Origin: Alistipes indistinctus YIT 12060
Lineage (GTDB): Bacteria > Bacteroidota > Bacteroidia > Bacteroidales > Rikenellaceae
Direction: 5' to 3'
Length of the DNA: 64,000 bases
Assembly: GCF_025144995.1 (NCBI RefSeq)
Contig: NZ_CP102250.1
Span: forward strand, 682,001-746,000
Both the position numbers and the translations under genes were made by a program. This document shows positions 8,032-18,316 of this stretch, one piece after another (position 1 is the first letter of the stretch; the number at the start of each line of letters is the position of its first letter). The notes under the pieces are model-generated. The model was not told where the DNA came from. It ran no database searches and saw only the letters and a program-made list of their open reading frames with translations.

Positions 8032-10284
8032 ATGAAAAAGAACCTATTCTTCGTATTGTTGCTCTGCAGTGTTTTACAGGGAACCTCCCAGACCCCGGCC
8101 GAATTCAAGAGCCCAACCAACCGGTACCGGCCCAAACCGCTTTGGTTCTGGAACAACACGACGGTCACCCGCAAGGGTATCGACACCCAACTCAAAGCGC
8201 TCAAGGAACAGGCGGGGTACGGTGGCGTATCGATTTTACCGTTCGGTGCCAAATTCGGGCCAAAATACCTCTCTCCGGAATATTTCGACCTGTACGAATA
8301 CACTGCGGGAAAAGCCGAGGCCCTCGGAATGCAACTTTCATTATACGACGAATACGGATTCCCGAGCGGCAGCGGCGGCGCGATAGGCGGCGACGATATT
8401 CCCCGCTTCCTGAACCGCTACCCGTCACTGGCCATGAAGCGTCTCGACAAAATCGAGGAAGAGGTGGACGGTGGGACGGTATACCACAAACCGGCGTCGG
8501 CCGCAGGCAAGCTGATGGCCGTCGTAGCGATGGATACCGCCACGAAAGAGCGGATCGACCTGACGGACAAGATCACCGAAGGGGTGATCGTCTGGAAAGT
8601 ACCCGAAGGCAGGTGGAAAATCATGCAGTTCGTCTGCGTGAACGACGGCGACCCGAACATGGACTACCTAAGCAAAGACGCGGCCAGGGCTTACGTCACG
8701 ATGACGCACGAACAGTATTACAAGCGTTTCCCCCAATATTTCGGTACGACCATCACCGAAACGTTTTTCGACGAACCGACCCTTTACCGGGCCAAAGGAC
8801 GGGTCTGGACCCCCTCTTTCAACGATGAATACCGTGCCCGGTACGGTTCCTCTCCCGCACTTTACTACCCGGCGTTGTGGTACGACATCGGCCCCGAAAC
8901 CGAGGCGGCACGCAATGCACTGTTTACGCTGCGCAGCGACCTGTATGCCGAAGCGTACCCGCTGACCATCAGCCGGTGGAGCGCCGCACACGGCGCACTG
9001 GCGACCGGCCATCAGGACAACGAAGAGGTCGAGAACCCGGTAGGTACGTCGGGAGACCTGATGAAGTGTTTCCGCTACCTGGACATTCCCGGCATCGACA
9101 AAATCGGCACGTGGGCCGAACGTCCCACCGAACGTTTTTACAAGATCGTCAGTTCGGCCGCTTACAACTGGGACCATTCGCTGGTCATGTCCGAGACATA
9201 CGGCGCCATGGGGAACCTTCCCTGGGACAGCCTCTATTCGATCGCAATGGACCAGTTCGCCAAGGGAATCAACGTACTGATCCCGCATGCCGCATGGTAC
9301 GACGACGACAACGTGACATTCCTGCCCGAACTGTCGTCCCGCAATCCGCTCTATGCAGACGGACTGTACGACTTCAACACGTTTCTCGGACGGATGCACA
9401 CGATACTGCAAAACGAAGACCGCTTCGTGGCCGAAATAGCCGTACTCTACCCGATCCATACGATGCAGGGCGACCACCGTTTCGACGGTCCGCTGGATCC
9501 GTATCAGGGTGGCGTGGAGATCCCCTATCTCGACTATGTACAGCTCGGACAGATGCTGACCGACGGCCTCGGGCGCGATTTCGAATGGCTCCATCCCGAA
9601 GTGCTGGCCGACCGCTGTACGGTGGGCAAACGCGGCACCCTCGACCTGAGCGGCACGAAACAATACAACTCGTTCCATACGCTGATTATCCCGGCTTCGA
9701 AAACCATCAGCGTCAGCACGCTCAACCAGGCTGCAGCGTTATACGAAGCCGGCGGAAAGGTCATTTTCACGTCGCAGTTGCCGACCCGTTCAGCCGAAGC
9801 CGGAGCCGACGATTGGGTGGTGACCCTGATGGGTGAACTGCTGCCGCAAGCGGCCCAGGGAGTATACCGGAACCGCAATAAAAACGGCGGCGAGGTGTTA
9901 TTCATCGAGCACCCCGACCTTCAGACGCTCTCCCTGGCCCTGCAACGCACAGAACCGTACGATGTGGAAGGGATCGGTTACACCCCGGCGATGGCGCTGG
10001 CCGGCGGAAAGGCTAATCCGGGCCTGAAAGGCGGTGCGGTACCGCTGCGCTATATCCATAAAGAACGTAACGGTAAATCGATTTTCTATTTCGCCAACCT
10101 CTCGGACGAACCCTTCGACAAAGAGATCGCCCTGCGCGGCAAAAAACGGTTCGAACTGTGGAACCCGCACACCGGAGAAACCTATCCGGTCGCGGCGCAC
10201 TACGACAAAAAGGGCAAAGAGAATATCACTCTGCTCCGGCTGACGCTGCCCCGGCTCAAATCCCTGTTCCTGGTCGAAAAATAA
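8032..10284 (+). CDS. GH106-like secreted glycoside hydrolase
   Basis: Predicted exported carbohydrate-active enzyme of 750 residues with a signal peptide (MKKNLFFVLLLCSVLQGTSQ). The N-terminal region has RPKPLWFWN (33-41), GYGGVSILPF, and YDEYGFPSGSGG (105-116). A later ETFFDEPT segment provides candidate acids. These resemble the (beta/alpha)8 core of family GH106, whose characterised members are alpha-L-rhamnosidases. It is shorter than the roughly 1,000-residue GH106 enzymes, so assignment to GH106 or a sister group, and the sugar cleaved, are uncertain. Start 8032 is preferred to a TTG 30 bases upstream because it begins the signal peptide. A possible -7 box TAATTTTG sits at 7990-7997. 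It converges on the DUF1080 operon, suggesting a shared theme of glycan use. Confidence 0.6.
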   Translation: MKKNLFFVLLLCSVLQGTSQTPAEFKSPTNRYRPKPLWFWNNTTVTRKGIDTQLKALKEQAGYGGVSILPFGAKFGPKYLSPEYFDLYEYTAGKAEALGMQLSLYDEYGFPSGSGGAIGGDDIPRFLNRYPSLAMKRLDKIEEEVDGGTVYHKPASAAGKLMAVVAMDTATKERIDLTDKITEGVIVWKVPEGRWKIMQFVCVNDGDPNMDYLSKDAARAYVTMTHEQYYKRFPQYFGTTITETFFDEPTLYRAKGRVWTPSFNDEYRARYGSSPALYYPALWYDIGPETEAARNALFTLRSDLYAEAYPLTISRWSAAHGALATGHQDNEEVENPVGTSGDLMKCFRYLDIPGIDKIGTWAERPTERFYKIVSSAAYNWDHSLVMSETYGAMGNLPWDSLYSIAMDQFAKGINVLIPHAAWYDDDNVTFLPELSSRNPLYADGLYDFNTFLGRMHTILQNEDRFVAEIAVLYPIHTMQGDHRFDGPLDPYQGGVEIPYLDYVQLGQMLTDGLGRDFEWLHPEVLADRCTVGKRGTLDLSGTKQYNSFHTLIIPASKTISVSTLNQAAALYEAGGKVIFTSQLPTRSAEAGADDWVVTLMGELLPQAAQGVYRNRNKNGGEVLFIEHPDLQTLSLALQRTEPYDVEGIGYTPAMALAGGKANPGLKGGAVPLRYIHKERNGKSIFYFANLSDEPFDKEIALRGKKRFELWNPHTGETYPVAAHYDKKGKENITLLRLTLPRLKSLFLVEK

Positions 10285-10731
10285 CTGCCCCGCGAACCGA
10301 CGGCCGGTTTTCCCACACCAGACAATCGGCCTCGGTTCAGCCCTGGCGATGAGCGCCACGACCGGCACAATATAGATTGAGAAAGAAGTAAACAGTCAGC
10401 AGATAAAGACGTAAACAGGCAAACGAATAGCCGGGCTTTCCAAAGAAGATGAAGACGCGCTCCAAACACTGCACATAATCGGATTGCGGATAAACGCCCG
10501 GCAGGGTCAAATCCGGACTGAGAAAAACCATCAAAATAGCGAAGGCAGCCGATAATAGGGCTGCCTTCGCTATTTTGATCCATGGCTATCCTCCATTTGC
10601 GGTTGATCTGCCATGCGCAATATCACGGGAGATTACGCGTAGAATCCGGATACTTCCCGGCGCCGGAAAGTTCTGCTGCCGGCGGTTCATGTCCCCGGGA
10701 ATTACGCGTCTGCGGACATCCGCCGCACCTC
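10285..10731. other. Gene-free stretch between convergent genes
   Basis: A 447-base gap between the ends of the GH106-like gene and the DUF1080 gene. The only clear structure is the long hairpin at 10531-10578. Short open frames here (for example 10200-10583 on the minus strand) overlap the terminator or show no protein character. Confidence 0.5.
10531..10578. terminator. Bidirectional terminator hairpin
   Basis: Eighteen perfectly paired bases (10531-10548 with 10561-10578) enclose a 12-base loop. The outer pairs are A/T-rich (TCAAAATAGC...), so each strand ends its stem in a short U-rich run. It serves the convergent genes ending at 10284 and 10732. Confidence 0.75.
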
Positions 10732-13700
10732 TTACAACTCTTTGATCCGGATATTGCGGAAATGCACCTCCGAACCGTGACCGAGGAAGCCGATATGTCC
10801 TTTCTCGTTGAGCAGGCCCGGATGCTGCTTGTGATCCGCCGTAGCTTTGCCGTTATCGCTCGCTTTCGCAATATCGCCGTCGACAATCACCTCGCCGTTC
10901 AGAATCACCTTGATGTGGTTGCCTTTCGCAATCACTTCCTGATAGTTCCACTCGCCTACAGGTTTCAGTGCACCGCGTTTGGCGGGAATTACCCCGTAAA
11001 CCGAACCGTGATACTGGTAAGGTTCGAGATTCTTATAGATCGGTGCGTCGTTATCGAGAATCTGCAACTCCATCCCTACATAGGCGGCATCGCCCTCGGT
11101 CGGGGTACGGATACCGAGACCGTTGTTCGCTCCCGGCGTCAGCTTGAACTCGAAGCGGAAAACGAAGTCCTTGTACTCGTCCTTCGTGTAAAGGTTGCCG
11201 CCGTAGCTGCCCTCGTGCGGAACGAGCGAAATCATGCCGTCGTTGCTGACATAATCGCGCGTATTGCCGATCCACTCGTGCATGTTGGTACCGTCGAACA
11301 GCACCTTGAAACCCTCTTTCTGCTCTTCGGCCGAAAGTTCGTACGGTGCGGTGCGGGGCAGCTCGTTGATGTAGAGGTTGCGGTAATCGACGCGTGAACC
11401 GTGCGCCTGCAACTCGATCTGGTCGATCGCCGGAATCGGCTGCGAGCGGTCCCAATAGTTCTCCATGATCACGTTGTCGACCACCTGCTCGCCGTTGAGC
11501 CAAACGCTCACGCGGTCGCCGACCATCCGGATGAAGAAAGTATTCCAATGGCCCAGTTTATTGTCGGCCACATGCGAAGGTTTGCTCTCGTTGACCTTGT
11601 TGTTGTACAGGCCGCCGGAACCCACCTGTGCGCCCACGTTACGGCGCGACGTGTCCCAAATCTGCACCTGCGGGGTACCGCGCAGATAAATACCCGCATC
11701 GGGCTCCTTACCGTTGGGATCGAGCCGCCAATCGACATACATTTCGAAATCGCCGTACTGTTTCTCGGTGCAAATATTGTCGTAACCGTCGCCCACAAAG
11801 CTCAGCAATCCGTCGGCGACCTGCCAGTCCCGGCGCATCGCTTCGTCAGCAACCTTCTGTTTGGCGGCCAATTCCTGCGCGCTCATCTGCGCACGTTTGA
11901 CCGGATTTTCGACCAATCCTTTCCAACCGGCGAAATCTTTGCCGTTGAACATCGACACGAAGCCTCCTTCTTTTGGCATCGCTGCAATGTGCTTGTTGGC
12001 CTCCTCAACCTGGTAGCGCTGGTCGGGATTGGTGCTCACGGCCACCGCTTTTTCCAACAGGTCGGTGACTACCGGACCGTAAAGGTCCTTGCGGGCCAGC
12101 GCCGTATTGTAAATGACGTTCACGGCGGCTTGCTGCACGGCGGGATCGGTACTGTTCAGATAATTTCCTGCCAGCACCATAGCCTGCAAGGTCCCGGTGT
12201 CGCCCATCTTTTTCAGTATCGTCGCCTTGCGGGCCGGTGTCGAAGCAATGTCCATCGCCTCGGTCAGCATGATCTGCTTGAGTTCGGGCGTTACGCCGGA
12301 CGCGGCCACACGGCTGACAAAGCCGTCCAGCGCCTTGCCGGCATAAGCGGCATCGCCGGCTTTAGCAATTTTGTAGAGTTCATCCGTCGCCCCCAGTCCT
12401 TTCCAGGAAAGCAACGCCGTCAGCGCCTGCTCTTTGGCCGCAGCATCGCCGGATTCGAATCCGTCGGTGATAATTTGCAACGCTTCGGGTGAACCGGTTG
12501 CGGCCAACACCACGTAATAACGGGAAGCCGCATCACCGCTGCGGGCCATCTGCGCTTTGACCGTCGCCACCTGATCGGCCACGGAAACCCCGTCCAAGGC
12601 AGCGATCACCGCCTGCTGGGCCAGCGGCAGGCGTACACCGTCGGCCGATCCGACCAACGGATAGAGCGCCGCGAGCTGACGCGTTCCCACGACATTTTGC
12701 AATGCGGCGTAAGCGGCCGTAGCCACTTCAGCATTGTTGCTTCCGGTCGCCGCCAATACGATATCGGCTTTATCGGTCGCACGGCGTTCCGACAGGATCG
12801 ACAGGGCATCCACCTGACCTGCAGGCAAACCGTCCTGAACCGCTGCAGCGGCCAGATCGGCCACCACTTTTCCTTTGGTCGAAAGCAGGCAATCGCGGGC
12901 TGCCTCACGCACGGCATCGGGCGTCTGGCCATCGCTCATCACAGCTGCGATCGCAACCGGAGCTTCGGGAGCCCCCATCCGGGTAGCGGCCCACATGGCA
13001 GCGGTACTCACTTCCGGATCAGCATCGCCGATGTAGGGGAGAATAGCCGGCAGGGCCGACTGCGCATTTTGAAGCCCCAGATAAGTGATAATGTCGGATT
13101 TCACCTCGGGCTTGGCCTTTTTCAGCTCTTTGACCAAAGCATTGTAAACCGGTTCTCCGAGATAGGGCTGAATAAAGCGCAGGGCGGCATTGCGGTACGC
13201 GCGGTCGGAGTTTTTGAGCGCCTTGAGCAACTGCGGCACGGCCGACTCTCCTTTGCGCTGTACTTGTGCATATAAATCGGCAATCCGTCCCACCGGGGCG
13301 TCGTAATGGATCGTCAGGCTGGTCTCTTCCGGCACCAGAGCCCGTGCTGCGGGCGTCCCGATGGCCAACAGCGCGCAACGCGCCGGATCGCCCAACTGCC
13401 CGTCGCCGAGGTATTCGGCCAGTACGGGCACGCTCTCGTCACCGCCGCACCGTTGCAACAAACGGATATAATAAGCCTGTACAACCGGATCGCCGCTCTT
13501 TTTAAGCGCACGGGCAATCCCTTCGGCAAAACTCTTGCGGGCCGCTTCACGGCCCGGAGCGGATACATAAGCCGCCCAGCCCGAAAGGGCATAACTGACC
13601 GGAACATTATTCGTATCCTCGAACATCGAAGTCATCAGGTCGATCCCTTCGGCACCCGTCGAAACGAGGTCGTCCATCAGGCGGCCGAACTCGGCCTGGT

Positions 13701-13839
13701 CGCGTGCGGGCATCAATCCCAACGCATCCGACACCTTCGTGCTGGCCGTGCGCCCTGCAGCGGTCTGCGCCTGGACGCCCACCGCCATCACCAGCAGGAC
13801 AAGGAGAAGCAATATTTTTTTCATCGCTAAATTCTTCAT
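10732..13839 (-). CDS. HEAT-repeat protein with two C-terminal DUF1080 (3-keto-disaccharide hydrolase-type) domains
   Basis: Secreted protein of 1,035 residues with a signal peptide (MKKILLLLVLLVMAVGVQAQ). Residues about 30-620 are alanine-rich helical repeats of HEAT type. Two tandem DUF1080 jelly-roll domains follow, at about 628-830 (GFVSMFNGKDFAGWKG) and 842-1035 (GFKVLFDGTNMHEW). Characterised DUF1080 proteins of Bacteroides hydrolyse 3-keto-glycosides made by Gfo/Idh/MocA dehydrogenases. The adjacent gene, 19 bases upstream on the same strand, is just such a dehydrogenase, so the pair probably acts in one pathway. The HEAT part may be a protein or surface docking scaffold; this is inference. 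The start could also be 13824, five codons downstream. Confidence 0.8.
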   Translation of the reverse strand: MKNLAMKKILLLLVLLVMAVGVQAQTAAGRTASTKVSDALGLMPARDQAEFGRLMDDLVSTGAEGIDLMTSMFEDTNNVPVSYALSGWAAYVSAPGREAARKSFAEGIARALKKSGDPVVQAYYIRLLQRCGGDESVPVLAEYLGDGQLGDPARCALLAIGTPAARALVPEETSLTIHYDAPVGRIADLYAQVQRKGESAVPQLLKALKNSDRAYRNAALRFIQPYLGEPVYNALVKELKKAKPEVKSDIITYLGLQNAQSALPAILPYIGDADPEVSTAAMWAATRMGAPEAPVAIAAVMSDGQTPDAVREAARDCLLSTKGKVVADLAAAAVQDGLPAGQVDALSILSERRATDKADIVLAATGSNNAEVATAAYAALQNVVGTRQLAALYPLVGSADGVRLPLAQQAVIAALDGVSVADQVATVKAQMARSGDAASRYYVVLAATGSPEALQIITDGFESGDAAAKEQALTALLSWKGLGATDELYKIAKAGDAAYAGKALDGFVSRVAASGVTPELKQIMLTEAMDIASTPARKATILKKMGDTGTLQAMVLAGNYLNSTDPAVQQAAVNVIYNTALARKDLYGPVVTDLLEKAVAVSTNPDQRYQVEEANKHIAAMPKEGGFVSMFNGKDFAGWKGLVENPVKRAQMSAQELAAKQKVADEAMRRDWQVADGLLSFVGDGYDNICTEKQYGDFEMYVDWRLDPNGKEPDAGIYLRGTPQVQIWDTSRRNVGAQVGSGGLYNNKVNESKPSHVADNKLGHWNTFFIRMVGDRVSVWLNGEQVVDNVIMENYWDRSQPIPAIDQIELQAHGSRVDYRNLYINELPRTAPYELSAEEQKEGFKVLFDGTNMHEWIGNTRDYVSNDGMISLVPHEGSYGGNLYTKDEYKDFVFRFEFKLTPGANNGLGIRTPTEGDAAYVGMELQILDNDAPIYKNLEPYQYHGSVYGVIPAKRGALKPVGEWNYQEVIAKGNHIKVILNGEVIVDGDIAKASDNGKATADHKQHPGLLNEKGHIGFLGHGSEVHFRNIRIKEL

Positions 13840-13858
13840 TTTTCGGTTTTCAATACGG

Positions 13859-15115
13859 TTAAAGGGTCCACGGATAACGCATCGGCTGGTCGATCAGCCG
13901 GTTGGCCGCCTCGTCGTCGACAAAGAGCAGTTTATCCGGATCGAACTTCAGGTTGCGGCCCAGCCGGAGCGCCACGGCCCCCATATTCACGATCGTGGCC
14001 GAACGGAAGCCGTTCTCCTCGTTGAGCGCGAACTTCTGGCGGCTGCGCACGCAGTCGATGAAGTCGGTCTGCTGCGGCAGCGGATCGGGATACTCGGCGA
14101 GTCTCTTCTCCCAGTCGGGAATGTCGCATACGAAGTTGGGATATACCTTGCCGCCGGGTCCTTCGATGTAGGCGTCGTTCGGATCGCCGTTATCCTCGCC
14201 GTAGAGGATGATCTGGCAACCATCGTCATAGGTGTAGGCGATCTTGCGCCAGGTACCCACCGCATCATCATGCTGCTGCGGCGCGTCGATTTCGACCGAG
14301 ACCGGACTGGTATCGTCCTTGCCCAACAGGTACTGCACGGGGTCGATATAGTGCTGGCCCATATCGCCGAGACCGCCCGCATCGTAGTCCCAATAACCGC
14401 GGAATGTAGCGTGCACGCGGTGCGTGCTGTAAGGTTTGTAGGGTGCAGGCCCGAGCCACATGTCGTAATCGAGTTCGGCGGGAACCTGCTGCACGGGCAG
14501 GCTGGTCTGCCCCACCCAGAAGAACTTCCAATTGAACCCGGTATGTTTGCTGATGGTAACCTTCAACGGCCAGCCCAGCATGCCGCTGTCGACGAGCTTC
14601 TTGATCTTGTTCACGGTGGTATTCATGCCGTAGAACGTATCGGTGAAACGGAACCAGGTATTCAGGCGGAAAATACTGCCGTTCTGCTTGACAGCCTCCT
14701 TTACCCGCTTGCCTTCGCCGATGGTACGCGTCATCGGCTTCTCGCACCAGATATCCTTGCCGGCGCGCGCGGCATCGGCCGACATGATGCCGTGCCAGTG
14801 AGGCGGCGTGGCGATATGCACGATGTCCACATTGGGATCGTTAATCAGGTCGCGGTAATCGTGATAGGCGGCGATTTTCTCACCGGCCAGCTGCAAACCG
14901 GCATCGAGGTGGTTCCGGTCCACATCGCAGATGGCCACCAGCCGGGTTCCGGCATAGCCGTAATGTCCGCGGCCCATACCGCCGACACCGATGATACCTT
15001 TGGTGAGCTGGTCGCTGGGTGCGGTGTGTCCCGGTCCGCCGAGCACATGGCGCGGGACCACGGTCAGCGCTGCCGCTCCCAGCAAGCTCTTTTTCAGGAA
15101 GTCTCTCCGTTTCAT
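13859..15115 (-). CDS. Gfo/Idh/MocA family oxidoreductase with Tat signal
   Basis: NAD(P)-dependent sugar dehydrogenase-type protein of 418 residues. The N-terminus MKRRDFLKKSLLGAAALTV is a twin-arginine signal, so the folded, cofactor-loaded enzyme is probably exported. A Rossmann motif GIIGVGGMGRGH follows, with CDVDRN for ribose binding and the family lysine in WCEKPMTRT. The C-terminal part is the usual alpha/beta substrate domain. It lies directly upstream of the DUF1080 protein with a 19-base gap, a pairing known from 3-keto-glycoside catabolism, where the dehydrogenase oxidises C3 and DUF1080 cleaves the product. The actual glycoside is unknown. Confidence 0.9.
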   Translation of the reverse strand: MKRRDFLKKSLLGAAALTVVPRHVLGGPGHTAPSDQLTKGIIGVGGMGRGHYGYAGTRLVAICDVDRNHLDAGLQLAGEKIAAYHDYRDLINDPNVDIVHIATPPHWHGIMSADAARAGKDIWCEKPMTRTIGEGKRVKEAVKQNGSIFRLNTWFRFTDTFYGMNTTVNKIKKLVDSGMLGWPLKVTISKHTGFNWKFFWVGQTSLPVQQVPAELDYDMWLGPAPYKPYSTHRVHATFRGYWDYDAGGLGDMGQHYIDPVQYLLGKDDTSPVSVEIDAPQQHDDAVGTWRKIAYTYDDGCQIILYGEDNGDPNDAYIEGPGGKVYPNFVCDIPDWEKRLAEYPDPLPQQTDFIDCVRSRQKFALNEENGFRSATIVNMGAVALRLGRNLKFDPDKLLFVDDEAANRLIDQPMRYPWTL

Positions 15116-15270
15116 CTATTTGAATTTAAGTTAGTATTTTGTTGACTTTCAGCATTCACAGCAAAAGAACATGCCGCTCCGGCCACGCAACCGATGCGAC
15201 GTTTACAAATTTACGAAAAATACTCTATTCCCCGAAGAAAACATTCCCGGCAAGAGTCTCCGCGACCCGG

Positions 15271-16050
15271 TCAGCCTCTCAAATGTCGCTGCACCCAATC
15301 GGTCAGCCCGACGAACTGTGCGACGCCCAACACCTCGGGACGCAACGAGAAAAATTCATGTTCCGCGCCCCCAAAATCGCCGAAAGCGGCCCGCAGGGAG
15401 TTGCGGATCGTCTTGCGGCGCTGGTTGAAGGTCGCCTTGACCACCTTCATGAACAGCCGTTCATCGCAGTCGAGACGCTGCACGCCGTTGCGGCGCAGGC
15501 GGATGACGGCGCTCTTGACCTTCGGCGGCGGATTGAAAACGCCCTCGCTGACGGTAAACAGGTATTCTATATCGTAAAAAGCCTGCAAAAAGACACTCAG
15601 GATACCGTACTCTTTCGATCCCGGCGGCTCGGCGATACGTACCGCCACCTCGCGCTGCACCATGCCGACCACTTCGGGAATCAGGTCACGGTATTCGAGC
15701 ACCTGGAAAAATATTTGCGAAGAGATATTATAAGGGAAATTGCCAATAATGTTAACACCCTGCGGAAACTGTTCCGCCAGGTTCATCCGCAGAAAATCGC
15801 CCTCCATCAACCGGGGGGCAAACCCGGGAAAATACTCGTGCAGGTAAACGATGCTTTCGGTATCGACCTCGGCGCCGTAAAGCGTTATATCTTCTCTCTC
15901 AAGCAGAAAACGGGTCAAAACGCCCGTGCCGCACCCCACCTCGAGCACCGTAGAGCACCGGTCGGCTGTCAGGCTGCCGGCAATGCGCCGGGCGATGGAC
16001 TGGTCGGTCAGGAAATGCTGGCCTAAATGCTTCTTGGGGCGAACGTTCAT
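15271..16050 (-). CDS. rsmA: 16S rRNA dimethyladenosine transferase RsmA/KsgA
   Basis: Dimethylates A1518 and A1519 in helix 45 of 16S rRNA with SAM, late in 30S assembly. The 259 residues match the family length. The opening NVRPKKHLGQHFL is characteristic, followed by the SAM motif VLEVGCGTGVLT, and the catalytic NFPYNISS (N-x-P-Y) motif stands in the middle. A C-terminal helical domain is present. It ends the minus-strand unit that starts with recQ; only 4 bases separate it from the recQ stop, so co-transcription in some form is likely. Confidence 0.97.
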   Translation of the reverse strand: MNVRPKKHLGQHFLTDQSIARRIAGSLTADRCSTVLEVGCGTGVLTRFLLEREDITLYGAEVDTESIVYLHEYFPGFAPRLMEGDFLRMNLAEQFPQGVNIIGNFPYNISSQIFFQVLEYRDLIPEVVGMVQREVAVRIAEPPGSKEYGILSVFLQAFYDIEYLFTVSEGVFNPPPKVKSAVIRLRRNGVQRLDCDERLFMKVVKATFNQRRKTIRNSLRAAFGDFGGAEHEFFSLRPEVLGVAQFVGLTDWVQRHLRG

Positions 16051-16054
16051 ACTC

Positions 16055-18247
16055 CTAGTTCCCCATTTCGCTCATGAACTTGATCCGCACCAGGCGTATC
16101 TCCTCCTCGGTATATTCGCCGCCCAGCTCCGCCACTGCCTCTTCGAGCGAATCGGTCTCGGCATCCTCCTTGAAATACAGATAGATATCCTCGGCTTTAT
16201 CCTCGTCGATCACCTGGCTGACGTAGTAGGAAATATTGAGCTTGGTACCCGAATGGACGATCGCTTCGATCTCGGTGAGCAGTTCGTCGAGGTCCATGTC
16301 GCGGGCCCGGGCGATATCCTCGAAATCCATCTGGCGGTCGATGCTCTGGATGATGAACACCTTATTACCGCTTTTGTTCACGACGCTCTTGACCACCATG
16401 TCCTGCGGACGGGTAATATCCTTTTCGTCGACGTATTTCTGAATCAGCTCGGTGAACGGCTTGCCGAACTTCTTAGCCTTGCCGGCGCCCACGCCGGTAA
16501 TGTTCTGCAACTCCTCCATCGTCACCGGGTACTGGATCGACATATCCTCGAGCGACGGGTCCTGGAAAATCACGAACGGCGGCAGCTCCATCTGTCGGGC
16601 CACCTTCTTGCGAAGGTCCTTCAACATCGCGAAGAGCTCCTCGTCGGCTACGCCGCCTTTGCCCGAAGGGGGTGTAACCGCCTCGTCATCGTCGCCATCC
16701 TCGTATTCGTGATCGGCAGTCAACAGAACGGAATAAGGCTGTTCCAAATATGCAAGTCCCGTCTGGGTGATTGACAACAATCCGTAATTTTCGATATTCT
16801 TATCGATAAAACCCAAAATCAACGCCTGACGCACCACAGCGCCCCAATAACGATCGCTCTGGTCGCCGCCCACGCCAAACCATTCGCTCTTGTTGTGGCC
16901 GTAAGACTTGATCAGTGCATTGTTGCGTCCGATCAGCACATTGATCAGATAATCGTATTTGAACTTGTCGCCAAGAAACTTCAGCACCTTGAGCATCAAC
17001 ACCAACGACTCACGCCCTTCGAACTTGGGCTTGGGATGGAGACAATTATCGCAGCAGTTGCAATTCTCCTCGGGATACTCTTCTCCGAAATAGTGCAGCA
17101 GCGTCTTGCGCCGGCAGATCGAACTCTCGGCATAGGAAACCGTTTCCTGCAGCAGCAACTTACCGATCTCCTGTTCGGCCAACGGCTTGCCCTGCATGAA
17201 TTTTTCGAGTTTCTGAATATCCTTATAACTATAAAAGGTCAGGCAGTGTCCTCCGCCGCCGTCGCGGCCTGCGCGGCCCGTCTCCTGATAATAGCCTTCG
17301 AGGGACTTGGGAATATCGTAATGGATTACATAGCGCACGTCGGGCTTGTCGATACCCATGCCGAAAGCGATCGTCGCGACGATCACATCGACCTTCTCAT
17401 TCAGGAAAGCATCCTGATTCGCCGCACGGGTAACGGCATCCATGCCGGCATGATAAGGCGCCACCTTGATGCTGTTGGCGGCCAGCAATTCGGCCAACTC
17501 CTCGACCTTTTTGCGGCTCAGGCAGTAGATGATTCCGGATTTGCCCGGATTACTCTTGATATAGCGGATGATCTCTTTGGTCGCATTGGTCTTCGAACGT
17601 ACCTCATAAAACAGATTAGGCCGGTTGAACGACGATTTGAACACGGCCGCATCGAGCATACCGAGATTCTTCTGGATATCCATCTGCACCTTCGGCGTGG
17701 CCGTAGCGGTCAGCGCGATCAGCGGTGCGGCACCGATATCGTTGATGATCGGGCGGATGCGGCGGTACTCCGGGCGGAAATCGTGCCCCCACTCGGAAAT
17801 ACAGTGCGCCTCGTCGATGGCGTAAAACGATATTTTGATCTGCCGCAGGAACGACACGTTATCCTCCTTGGTCAGCGACTCGGGTGCGAAATAGAGCAGC
17901 TTGGTTTTGCCCGCGAGCACATCGCTCTTGACTTTGGCAACGGCAGCTTTGTTCAGCGATGAATTGAGGAAATGGGCGATCCCATCCTCCATGCTGAACG
18001 TGCGCATCGCATCGACCTGGTTTTTCATCAGTGCGATCAGCGGCGAAATGATAATAGCCACACCGTCCATCACCAGTGCCGGGAGCTGGTAACATAATGA
18101 CTTCCCGCCACCGGTAGGCATCAGCACAAAAGTGTCCTTACCTGCCAGTACATTGCGAATAACCTCCTCCTGATTGCCTTTGAAACTGGTAAAACCGAAA
18201 TACTCTTTCAGACGTTCGTGCAGCACCGCACTCTCTTTATCAGACAT
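16055..18247 (-). CDS. recQ: ATP-dependent DNA helicase RecQ
   Basis: 3'-5' superfamily 2 helicase acting in recombination and fork repair. From the ATG at 18247 the protein has 730 residues, with Walker A PTGGGKS (44-50), DEAH (145-148), the helicase C domain with GRAGRDG, and the RQC zinc cysteines in CRRKTLLHYFGEE and CNCCDNC. An HRDC domain spans about 530-600. An extra acidic helix-turn-helix-like tail of about 100 residues follows, common in Bacteroidetes RecQ. The upstream in-frame ATG at 18316 is rejected: it would add 23 residues that match no RecQ N-terminus and would run into the lptB promoter area. It is divergent from lptB. Confidence 0.96.
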   Translation of the reverse strand: MSDKESAVLHERLKEYFGFTSFKGNQEEVIRNVLAGKDTFVLMPTGGGKSLCYQLPALVMDGVAIIISPLIALMKNQVDAMRTFSMEDGIAHFLNSSLNKAAVAKVKSDVLAGKTKLLYFAPESLTKEDNVSFLRQIKISFYAIDEAHCISEWGHDFRPEYRRIRPIINDIGAAPLIALTATATPKVQMDIQKNLGMLDAAVFKSSFNRPNLFYEVRSKTNATKEIIRYIKSNPGKSGIIYCLSRKKVEELAELLAANSIKVAPYHAGMDAVTRAANQDAFLNEKVDVIVATIAFGMGIDKPDVRYVIHYDIPKSLEGYYQETGRAGRDGGGGHCLTFYSYKDIQKLEKFMQGKPLAEQEIGKLLLQETVSYAESSICRRKTLLHYFGEEYPEENCNCCDNCLHPKPKFEGRESLVLMLKVLKFLGDKFKYDYLINVLIGRNNALIKSYGHNKSEWFGVGGDQSDRYWGAVVRQALILGFIDKNIENYGLLSITQTGLAYLEQPYSVLLTADHEYEDGDDDEAVTPPSGKGGVADEELFAMLKDLRKKVARQMELPPFVIFQDPSLEDMSIQYPVTMEELQNITGVGAGKAKKFGKPFTELIQKYVDEKDITRPQDMVVKSVVNKSGNKVFIIQSIDRQMDFEDIARARDMDLDELLTEIEAIVHSGTKLNISYYVSQVIDEDKAEDIYLYFKEDAETDSLEEAVAELGGEYTEEEIRLVRIKFMSEMGN

Positions 18248-18316
18248 TTGGATCGATAATTGCCTATTTACGAAATCTAATCGCTTACTAAGATAAAAAC
18301 TTTTTGCGAAAATCAC

